DNA from: Endothia cerciana
Lineage: Eukaryota > Ascomycota > Sordariomycetes > Diaporthales > Cryphonectriaceae
Length of the DNA: 64,000 nt
Assembly: GCA_026119935.1 (NCBI GenBank)
Contig: JALRMH010000012.1
Span: forward strand, 62,001-126,000
Direction of reading: 5' to 3'
In this document: in pieces, positions 55,283 through 64,000 of the stretch
How the letters are laid out: each line of letters opens with the position of its first letter
Position numbering within the stretch: position 1 is the stretch's first letter
The notes under the pieces: generated by a model
What the model saw: the letters and a program-made list of their open reading frames with translations, nothing else
The model's database searches: none
What the model was told of the DNA's origin: nothing
Made by a program: the position numbers and the translations under genes

Positions 55283-56099
55283 CCTGCTGCTGCCCCTGCC
55301 CCTGCCCAGCGACAGCGACCTGGCGCTCCGACTCGGTCACGGAGCTCAGGCTGCCCTCCTTCTTCCGCCGCCGGAGAAGCCTGCCGATGGCAGAACGCAG
55401 GGTCGACCTCTTGCGCTGGGGCGGGGTGTGCTGGCCGTCCCCGATCGAGGTCGTCTTTTCCGAGCCCGCGCTCATGGTCGAGTATCGGATCGAGCTGGAG
55501 GGGTTGGTCCGCTGCAGCCTGGCCGAGCTCCGCACGCCCGAGACACTGGAGACGCCGCCCTCGGGGCTCGGCCCGGACAGCCCCGTCGTATTGCCGGGGT
55601 TTGTGGGCGTCGCCGGGTGCTCTGGAACGGTCTGTGGAACGTCTATGAGCTCTGCGCGCCCGCCGACTGGGAATGTCTGTGCGACCGCCGGTGGTGGTGG
55701 CGCCTGCGGCGGGGGGAATGACGCGGTCACTGGGGAGCCGGATGCTGGAGGGATCGCGTGTGGTGTCTGGTGCTGGGATGTGAGGTCGTTTTCTATGGGC
55801 GTCGAGCTCGCGATGCCCGCGCCCGGCCTCCGGATGGGGAACTCGTCGTCCTCGACAGGGTTCGGTATGGCTATGGGGCCAGAGATCCGGCCCCGGACGG
55901 ACTGATAGCCGCTCTTGGGTCGAGTCGGGGTCGGGGAGGAGGATGGTGCGCTTCCGAAGATCTTTGCCTTCTTCATGTTGTCGTCAGATATAGGTTCCGC
56001 AGGTGGGTTGGGTCTCCGGGCCGAGAGGGGGAAGGTCCGCACCGGCATAGGTGATGATGATAAAGGGTCGGTGGTGGTGGTGAAGGCTGAGGCTGGCAT
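53316..56099 (-). CDS. Poly-Gln coiled-coil protein of unknown function, 902 aa
   Basis: Two exons, complement of 53316-55151 and 55227-56099, with a 75-bp phase-0 intron. The first 250 residues are Pro/Ser-rich and disordered-looking. A basic block RSAIGRLLRRRKKEG precedes a poly-Gln run of about 16 (about 273-288) ending next to the splice site. The second exon has short predicted helices: EERFTFLEVRMNKLERVVNQL and, later, a longer coiled coil (LDSERAARQLLEEQVRKLSERM). An acidic EEDADEDEERKKAARVLSLS lies near the C terminus. No catalytic motif, signal peptide or membrane helix. It is probably a scaffold or regulatory protein; I do not recognise the family. Multiple RRRS/RSxS sites suggest phosphorylation. 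Confidence 0.8.
55234..55280. repeat. (CTG)n coding repeat (poly-Gln on minus strand)
   Basis: About 15 trinucleotide units encode the poly-Gln tract of the 902-residue protein, just before the exon end at 55227. It is liable to length variation. Confidence 0.92.
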
Positions 56100-59000
56100 T
56101 GGCGGCGGCCTGGGCGAGGCATTACACTGTATGATAGGTCAGGCCTGGGCTGGGTATCCTCCTGCGGTGAGGTCCAGCTGGTATGCGGTGAGGTTTGTGC
56201 ATGGGCTACTCCTGTTCAGCCTTGCTTCCGCAGTCGATCCACATGGCTGTCACACGCGTCTCCAATATCGAGGGCAATGCGCCTAGCCCGAGCCAGACGG
56301 GCAGACCGCACCCTCGCCGTTGGCTGGCTGGCTTGAGGGCGTCTCGAGGACCCCCGTGATCAGGCCAGAGAGTGGATATCGAGGTTTGGTGGCGTCGGCC
56401 CTCAGGCTGAAGATAGGATGGTGAGACCTGGAGAACGGGGTTGGGCTAGTCACTGGGCACGACAAAGTACCATAGTACGGCATGGCAGATCCCGGTCTCT
56501 CTGCATTACTGTGTACGGCGCGGCGTTTCGACCTGCGAAGGGCTGGACGTTGGTCCTCGCGGTCTAGCAGTATGTGTGAGTAGGAGGACAGAGAGACCAC
56601 AGGCCCATGCGCGAAAAATACCGCTGGTGGGTGTATCAAGGTGATATGTAATGAGCCCCGACGGCCCCCTTGAAGGAATGCAGTCAGTGAAACGAGACAG
56701 CCGTCTCGATAAAAGGTGGGAACGCCACGCATGCCGGGGGCCCCGGCAGCACGCTGCATGGACCGCAGGGATAAAAAGATGGGGGCTTCCCTGTTCAAAA
56801 TAGGGAGCGCCAGTATGTCCAAGCACGGCTCACTGTTGGTCTGCAGTGGCAGTGGAGAAGGGGGTGTGAGAGGGCGACTCAAGCATCAGGCCAAGGGAGA
56901 GGGAACAGAAGAGCTGGGAACCAATGCCGTTGGAGGGATGGGGGGCTTAAGAGGCATCACTGTTGCACTTCTCTTGTCCTCTTGACTCGGAATGGGCACA
57001 TTGGACACGATCTCAGGGATGTACCGAGCCCACGGCCTCATAAATTGCGCCCGAACGAATACTATGGTACCGTGGCGGAGAACGACTTGGTGCTAAATCT
57101 CTTGCCGAAATGCGACGGTAGAGGGATGAGGTCGGCGGGGCTCAGTGGTCTCCGGGCTCCCGCCAGGTAACTGTCTGTCATGACCGCAGCCTCTCGGTCA
57201 TTGAAACACGGACATTGAGTGACACTGGGCGGAAAGGGTCCAGGGAGGGTCTTCTTTTCCAGGTTGCCATGGCTGTGTGTCGAGCCGCAGCTGACGCTGA
57301 TTCGACAGCCTCAACAATTCCTTGTGCTTGCGCTGCTCGGTCTTGCTGTACTCGTCCGTCGCCATCTGGCCTGCCATGCTTGCGATGGAGAATACCTGGA
57401 GCACAGGCCTTGACGAACCCGCTGTGCTGCAGCATGCGACCCCACGGTGACCAGTGGGACCGCATCCGGCCAGCCACTCCGGACGGCGGATGGCCCCCTT
57501 GGACATGCAGGAGCAGCATTTCACTCGTACTATGTAGTACGTGGTTTGTTGTTGCTGATATGAGACGAACCGTCTATGCATCAGGAGTGAGCACTTTAGG
57601 TGAGGCCCCGGCTTGTTTTTGGGGGGGGGGGGAAGGGGGGTGAGTGTACGTCTTGAAGGAGAGGCCCGCATCTTTCTGGTAGCGATGTTAATATCACCAG
57701 CTCGACGTCGCTTCGGCAGTCCTATCGGGTGACTGCGGCCGTCACTGACTAGCTGATCAGGGGCACATCACCCGGCTCGGAGGACTGGCTGCCGCAGGTT
57801 CCCCCCCCCCCCCCGGAACGTCGCGGCTCCTTTGAAATCTGCAAGATGCAAGAAGATCGCGGCCGCATCGCGAATGGGAGGCCCGACGTGGTGGCCATCG
57901 ATAACAAACAAGCTGCGCCTTGGGTTCCATTGGCCGTGCCGTAGTCGACAGACACCCGCATGATAGGTGCGCAGTCGCGGGTCTGGCGGTAATGAGGAGC
58001 CAGAACAATGCATATTCTTTATGCAAATAGTGTCGTGTACCGGTGTGCTAGTCGACACCGCCCACCAGCTGAGTGAGACGAGGTCGTAGAGTTTCGCTTA
58101 GCGACAGCCGGAGCGGAGAGATTCAAGACTCGAGATGACACCCAGACTAGCCTGGCCAGGGCCCCATCTCGGTAGGACTGGCGATTAGTGGCCGGGCGGT
58201 CAATAGATATACAGTACTGCTAACCAGTATGGTAGGTCACGTTACTGTTCGCGGTAACAGTGCTGTGGATAGAGCCGGGTCAACCTCGAAGTGACTTCTG
58301 AAGCTTCTTGGGATCTGCACTCTAGACGTGACAGGCGAGCCCGAGGTCCCTCCCCACACGAGTGCCACATGACACCTGCTGACGCAGCATGGCACGAGTT
58401 GATCACTCTGGTGCAGCGGGTGTGAGATGCAGGAGGGACGCGCCGTGCAGACTGCATCTGCCCCGTGGATCGCGGCTTTAAAAAGAGGGATGTGAGACCC
58501 GATGATGCCGCGGGCCCGTGCCGACCAGATCCCTCCTCGCAGCGGCGGCGAGAGAGGCTACCATGGTATCAAGCCCAATCGATATTCGATATTCGCAAAC
58601 ACTTACTCTTTCCGTTTCTTCTGATTTCAGGATCTCCAGTCGAGGTGGCCAAACCTTAATCGTCCCCCCGGATCTATAGCACAGGCGAGTAAAGGCCCGG
58701 GGTCTCACGGGACCTCGTGCCTCGTCGTGAGCTTCTAGGGCGGGAGGCTATCTGGGCGATCATCGTCCCCCCCCCCGCCCCGGCCACCTAGGTGTGAAGG
58801 TCCCCCCCTGTGCACTTTACCGCGCTAGGCCAACAACATGGCTTTGATGAAACCACTTGCTGCAAGTGGTAGACGGACTCGACCGAAGGAATAGCTGAAT
58901 ACGAACTGTCAGTTCGCTTCCGGAACCTGTGACCGATTGTGACAACAAACAGACTGCGGTTCACGACCGTCATCCCCTACTCGTGCTTTGCCCGGGGTCG

Positions 59001-59978
59001 CAGTCCGTTCGTCGCTAAGATGAACATGTGCTAGGCCTGCCGGGACTGGCCAACCCAGGCGAGGCGAGGATGATCCTTCTCACGCGAGCCGCTGGTAAAT
59101 GGCAATCGTGCGCCCTGGAGCCGCAGTGCTCCTCTCCGGCGTCATGATTCGTTCAGCACGGCCTTCTGCCTAAAAAGCCCGCTTGCCCTTCAACGCATAG
59201 CAAATCATGTTGGTAATACATGCCGGCCTGCATGATTGACCTCTCGGTTTTCTATATTTTGATAGAGTTTGTCGCCGCCAGTGCTTCCTCAAACAACGAC
59301 GCGCATCGAGAGCTTGTTGCAGAGTGGTTTCTTGTCAGACTCGAGGAACTGGAGCCTCGCCCGCGACGGCATGTCCCTTGGCCGCTGGGGCCCCGTTCAT
59401 TTGGTCATGGTCCTGAAACCGCGGTTGGAGGGGCTGCTTTCAATGAAATATCCCGAAGGATTAAGACGCACGTGGCATATTCCGAGATTCAAGAGGACTT
59501 TGGGCGGTCACATCATAATGACAAGGGTCCACTCTAGATTTCAGGCTCCTGGATTCGGTATAATAGACCGTTGATAAGACTTGGGTCAATGCCTTTTGTC
59601 CCCACCGTGCCTAGGTCCCAGCCTTCTGGACACGCCATTTCGTCTGATCTAAGGCACTCAGTGGGCTTCCGAGACCGTGAATGGCGTTTAGACGGGCTTT
59701 CCCGCTGGACGCATGGCGAGAACGTCTCAAACGTCTTGTCCTGGATCCTAGATTGCATCACCCGGGACACGCAATCGCGAGGGGCCATGTCTGCACGTGC
59801 CCCCTGTAAAGAAGATGGGTCTTCCGTTGCGGGATCTGTCTTGTTTCTTGTCCGCCGGGCATCACTGCTTGATGATTGATTGGTCGCCGCACCCTTATCG
59901 TCCGGTCAGCTCCAGAGTGCCGGGCGTTGACGTTGGTGGCAGCAACTCGCCGGGCACCCTCGTGCTCCACTTGGTCCC
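56100..59978. other. 3.9-kb gene-free region
   Basis: No supported gene. Open frames such as 56283-56882 (minus), 57215-57643 (plus) and 59220-59574 (plus) have no recognisable motif or splice structure. G or C runs lie near 57620-57632, 57800-57814 and 58767-58775. It lies upstream of the poly-Gln gene and downstream of the helicase gene. Confidence 0.5.
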
Positions 59979-62514
59979 TCAAGCAGATGCTGTCAGCTCT
60001 GCAAGATCTGGGTACCGCAGGTCGGCGTGCTCCTCGAGGAAGTCCATCCATCGCTTCAGAAACCTGCTGCCTCTGTTATTTTTGAGATCGGTCAGCCGAT
60101 ATCTAACACGGCCGTAGGATCGTCGCAAGGGGCGGCTGCATCCGTACATCATCTCCGAAGCGCCCACTCGCCGGGTGGATGCAAGTGAACAGACACAGAG
60201 AAACCCCCGAATACTCACTTCTTGACAGTTTCCGAGTCGCCGATGACAGTCAGAGATCGTTTGGGGCGTGTCATGGCAACTAGGACCGTGCGTCAGCATC
60301 AGCTCGGCACTGGACAGACCCTTATCTGGAGGTACCATTCAGCCGCCGCTTCTCCCCAAGGAAGCCAACCTCGCCCTCGGCATTACTCCTGACGAGGCTA
60401 ACGACCACAGCCTCCTTCTCGCGGCCTTGGAACCCGTCGACGCTGCCAAGCTCAATGCCGGGAAACGCATCTTTCAGGGGCGCGAGCAGTGCGAGCTGAA
60501 TTGTTCGGGGATACCCCGCGTCAGTGATCTGCCTGCATGAACTATAGTAACCGTGGGATAATGCCGCCGAGAACAGCCGTCAAGCCCAGGTTACATCACA
60601 AAGAGATGCCGGGGACAGGACGTCAGACCCACCAAGAGACACATACCTGTGCATTATAGGGAGTCACGACAGCGATGTCTTCGGCCTTGACACCCGCGCT
60701 GACGAGGCCGCGGACGTGCTGCCTGACCAGAGCGGCTTCCATCTCGTTGCTTCTGCTCTCGCCGTGTAGGGAGGCCTTCACGTTCTTGGGCGTGTCCTCC
60801 TCCTCCGTCTTCTCGGGGAAATCACCGCCTTGCGTGTCAATGAAAACCAGCGGCTCTGACGTGTCATCGTTGGCTTCTACCCCGTAGGGCAGATCCTTGA
60901 GCAGCCGGTCTCTGACGGGGTCCGCAGCCAGTAGCTTCGACCCGTAGAGCTCATCCGACGGGAAGCGCATGATCTTCTCGTGCATCCGGTACTGAGTCGT
61001 CAGCATCCTCTTGATCGAGGGCCCGTGAAGAGATAGGAGTCTGTCGAACAGAGTCGTCTCCAGTGTGGCCCCCCTTGGCAGCTTCTCGCCGTCCTTTACC
61101 TTTGGCTTCGTCTTGGAGTTGAGTGACTTGATGGTGGGCGGGAGTTGGAGATGGTCTCCTGCGCAGACGGCCTTCCTGGCCGACAGCAGCGGGACCCAGC
61201 ACTGTGCCTCGAGGGCCTGGCTTGCCTCGTCAATGATGACCACATCGAACTCCTCGTTCCGAAGCTGGTACCCCCCGGCGCCATGCAGCGTAGCGAGAAC
61301 CACCTTGCTCCCCTTGACCAGGCTGCTGATGCACCCCCTCTCCCGCTCGCGGTACTCCTTCCGCAGCCCCTTGAGATCGGCGTAGATGGCCTTGCGCTCC
61401 CTGCCGCTCTTCGTCTTCCTGATCGACGCCTGCTTCGCGTCCATCTCGCTGCGGACGTCCTTGACAATCTGACCTGCCTCGGACGTCCGCGTCAGGACAT
61501 CCAGGGAGTGGTTTAGGACGGACGGGAGGAGGCGTGCGGGGTGGCCGAGGCGGACGATGGGCACCTTGTGAGGCGCCAGCCGCTCGACGATGTTGTCCAC
61601 CGATATGTTGGATGGGCCGCAGACCAGAACCCGTAGGCCTCGCCTGATCATCTGTAGGATCAGCTCGATGAGCGTGTGCGTCTTGCCGGTCCCGGGGGGT
61701 CCGTGGATCAGCGCGATCTCCCTGGAGGCGAGGGCAAACCTGATGGCGTCCTTCTGAGAGTCGTTCAACGTAGGGTCGGCCCACTCCAGCTTCCCGACAT
61801 CAGGGTCCGACGAGAGGTCCCCTGGGACCGGAGCCGGGCTCGACAGGCCGAACAGCGTTCTCATGAACGACGAGTGCTCCGACTCGCCCATAGCCTGCAG
61901 CTTCTCCATCGTCTGGTTCATCCTGTCGACCACCATGGTCAGCACCCCTTCTTCTCATCCTCGGCACAGCCCATACGCCCGCGCTTGGCTCATGGCGTCC
62001 CCCCCACCCCCACCCCCTCCCCCACTCACCTCTTGAAGGTAACATCGTCAGCGACCTTGACACACCACACCCGGCCGCCCAGGCCGCCGCCGCCGTCCCC
62101 CCCCTCCCCGTCGAGCGCCACCCCGACATCCCCCCTCCTCACCCGCGTCACGACCCCCCTGGCCCCCTTCCTCTCCAGCTCCCTCACCTCGCGCCTCTTC
62201 GCGCTGCCCGCCGGCTGCTCGCTGACCAGGACGATGTCGCCCGTCCGGATCCCGTGCTCGGGCAGCTCGTCGCCGGACGACACGGCCGGGTCGGGGCCGA
62301 GCTCCACGACGGTCTTGCCGCCGAGGCCGGTGCGCCGCGAGGACACGACGAGGTTGGTGAGGGCGACGCCGGCGCGCTGGAGGGAGGACGGGGGGTGGGC
62401 CGAGAGGAGGGCCGAGGTCTCGGCGACCTCGGAGGCCTGCTCGGCGGCCAGGAGCGCGAGCTGGGCCGCGGCGAAAGACGGGATGTCGACGGGGACCAGC
62501 TTGGGGGGTGCCAT
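59979..62514 (-). CDS. HCS1: SMUBP-2/Hcs1-type superfamily 1 DNA/RNA helicase
   Basis: Five exons, complement of 59979-60072, 60219-60279, 60336-60495, 60647-61922 and 62030-62514, give 691 residues, close to yeast Hcs1. Walker A is HGPPGTGKTHT (236-243). Motif Ia is PSNISVDNIVERL. Walker B is DVVIIDEAS (393-396). Motif III is CAGDHLQLPPT. Motif IV is TTQYRMHEKIM. Motif V/VI are GSVDGFQGREKEAVVVSLVRSN and NVAMTRPKRSLTVIGDSE. The N-terminal 150 residues form the 1B-like beta barrel (DIVLVSEQ, GRVWCVKV). The order is that of IGHMBP2/Hcs1, the DNA polymerase alpha-associated 5'-3' helicase. No R3H or zinc finger follows, as in yeast Hcs1. The acceptor of the last intron is taken as AACAG|A, giving KKGSRFLKRWMDFLEEHADL. 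Confidence 0.93.
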
Positions 62515-63379
62515 GGTGGGCGGTGGTGGGCGTGGTGGGCGTGGTGGACAGCTCAAGGGTTCTGTGTCAGACCAGCCGGGCCAGGAATGGATTGCCAGGT
62601 GCGTAGGATAGTCGTCTGTCACGCAGGGCCCATTCAGCACGCTGTGAAGAGGCAGCGGGGTCTCGATGCTAATCACGATGATGATCACATTTCACATTGG
62701 CTGATTGATGTGCGAGGATGTTAGAAGCTTCTGCCGCCGTGTCATGACAGAGGGGCAGTTCGTGGCAGGCTCTGACGGCCGCCCAACCCCCTCACACAAA
62801 CACGGCCACGCATCCTTGAGTACTATTTCCGACCAGGGTCCCGTACATGGAGGATCTTGAGGCTGTCCTGTATCAGTCTTCTCGCGTCAATTCCACCGCA
62901 GCAGTATGAGATCAGAAGCGAGCTTGAGGTTGCATGGCCGTCACACGTGCGCAGGATGACGCTATGCGGCGCCCTTCCCCTCGACTGGGCGGCGCCGTTC
63001 CGGCCCCTCGGGCTGCCCCGGAGGGTTTGTCCAGCGTCCAACCGATCCCGGGACGGGATAAGGCCGCTACGACTTGTCGACTTGCCCGGCTTACAGTTGT
63101 CAAAAAAGGCGCTCTTTGATTCAGAAGTATTGAAGCTGTCCATATGCAAAACTGTAGGCGGTATAGTGTCCCATCTCCGTCTGTCAATCCCAGAGAACGC
63201 CGTGAACCCAATGCTCCGACCGGACTCCTCAGGGCGGATATCCCCACCCAAACAGACCGTCAACCGCCGGCTCTCCGGACGGTGCAGACACCAAGGACAG
63301 ACAAGAATCATTTATAAGCCAGCATTCCCGTGCACCCTGCACCCTGCACCCTGCACCCTTCCCAGCCTGATGAGTTGAA
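62515..63379. other. Intergenic region
   Basis: No gene seen between the helicase start and the 3' end of the right-edge gene. A short tandem of TGCACCC lies at 63329-63359. Confidence 0.5.
63329..63359. repeat. (TGCACCC)4 tandem repeat
   Basis: Four consecutive 7-base units about 20 bases from the stop codon of the right-edge gene. Confidence 0.8.
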
Positions 63380-64000
63380 TCACATGTCCCCCTCGACCAT
63401 GCCCAGGACATCCAGCTCCGTCTTGACCATCCTCTCAAACTCGTCCCGGTCGATGCCCGCCGCCCGGGACAGCAGGAACAGGCTTCGGATGCTCCGCGAC
63501 ACGTGCTGCTTGACGCCGAACTCGCTCTGCTCCTGCCGGCCGGCCTGCTGCTCCAGCTTGAGCACCGTGTGGCTCCCGTTCGAGCTCGCACTGGACGCGG
63601 GCCGCGGGTGCGCGAGCACCGCCGTGCGCTCCTCCTCCTCGTGTGACCGGGCGCTGGGCGAGGGCGCGAGCGTCCACCCGCCGTTTGACCCGTCCGCCTC
63701 CTCGCCGCCCGCCGCCGCTCTTGGGGAGGAGGAGGAGGAGGAGGAGGAGGAGGAGGAGGAGGAGGAAGGCTCGGCGGGATACTGGAGGCCCAGCGGCGGC
63801 GGTGCGGTCGGGATCCCGTGTTGTTCTGCCGCCCGGGCCTCGTCCGGGTCGTGGTTGTCCATCGCGGGCTGGACGTTGTCGTACTGGGCGTAGTACGCAT
63901 CATCCTCTTCGTCCCCCCCCGAGATGTTCTGGTGGGCAGCATGCGGCTGATACTGCTGACCTGGTGCCGGTGCAGGAGACCGGCCGACCTGTGGTGTCCG
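63380..64000 (-). CDS. Poly-Ser protein of unknown function, 3' part
   Basis: The frame is open from the right edge to the stop at 63380, so at least 206 residues are encoded and the 5' end lies outside the window. An ATG at 63862 is in frame, but the upstream frame (PHAAHQNISGGDEEDDAYYAQYDNVQPAM) reads like real protein, so it is probably not the start. A run of about 14 serines comes from the GAG/CTC repeat. The C terminus KQHVSRSIRSLFLLSRAAGI to DEFERMVKTELDVLG looks helical and conserved. I do not recognise the family. Confidence 0.7.
   Translation of the reverse strand, partial: RTPQVGRSPAPAPGQQYQPHAAHQNISGGDEEDDAYYAQYDNVQPAMDNHDPDEARAAEQHGIPTAPPPLGLQYPAEPSSSSSSSSSSSSSSPRAAAGGEEADGSNGGWTLAPSPSARSHEEEERTAVLAHPRPASSASSNGSHTVLKLEQQAGRQEQSEFGVKQHVSRSIRSLFLLSRAAGIDRDEFERMVKTELDVLGMVEGDM
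63725..63767. repeat. (GGA)n coding repeat (poly-Ser on minus strand)
   Basis: About 14 trinucleotide units encode the poly-Ser tract of the right-edge protein. Confidence 0.9.

Noticed and set aside
56283..56882. 199-codon minus-strand frame
   Set aside because: No domain or splice logic; it lies in gene-free DNA.
59220..59574. Two overlapping plus-strand frames with protein-like starts
   Set aside because: They overlap in different frames and neither contains a recognisable motif.
1..64000. Transposon, CRISPR array, prophage or rRNA genes
   Set aside because: No transposase or reverse-transcriptase motif, terminal repeat pair, spaced repeat array or rRNA sequence was seen.

Overview
This window is nuclear DNA from a filamentous ascomycete (Pezizomycotina, probably a Sordariomycete). 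The genes carry short GT-AG introns (about 50-150 bp) that can be resolved by reading phase. Several families are typical of these fungi: a GAL4-like Zn2Cys6 regulator, a CFEM/PTH11-type GPCR, DUF4246, a fungal SLATT protein, GH105 and a fungal P450. Coding exons are GC-rich, so many long antisense or shifted open frames are shadows. I support 17 protein-coding loci, one decayed pseudogene and one gene cut by the right edge. No convincing rRNA, tRNA, CRISPR array or intact transposon was seen.

Region 1-20 kb looks accessory. It holds a GAL4-like transcription factor (1.1-3.8 kb, minus), a PhzF-fold enzyme (6.4-7.4 kb, plus), an 8-exon cytochrome P450 (8.1-10.4 kb, minus), a CFEM-domain GPCR (14.0-15.7 kb, plus), a decayed aldo/keto reductase (17.1-18.2 kb) and a small secreted cysteine protein (18.9-19.5 kb). 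Long gene-free spacers separate them. The mix suggests a host- or environment-response or small metabolic locus, but there is no backbone synthase, so a biosynthetic cluster is not established.

Region 20-29 kb holds a conserved protein of unknown function with an 8-nt first coding exon (20.9-22.95 kb). Beyond it lie about 6.4 kb with no gene, dense in homopolymers and microsatellites. A 10-N gap there (28522-28531) joins two contig ends that carry the same sequence.

Region 29-46 kb is mostly housekeeping. It holds a VPS9/ankyrin/PX-BAR endosomal protein (Vrl1-like), a nitroreductase, a DeSI-like PPPDE peptidase, the YchF/OLA1 ATPase, a DUF4246 protein and a membrane-anchored TAP-like serine peptidase.

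Region 46-64 kb holds a 60-residue cysteine-rich protein, a GH105 glycosidase with an apparent frameshift, a two-TM fungal SLATT protein, a 902-residue poly-Gln coiled-coil protein, the SMUBP2/Hcs1 helicase, and the 3' part of a poly-Ser protein at the right edge.

Exon coordinates come from manual splicing: each junction was chosen so that phase, donor/acceptor bases and family continuity agree. Family names rest on recognised motifs; no database search was run.
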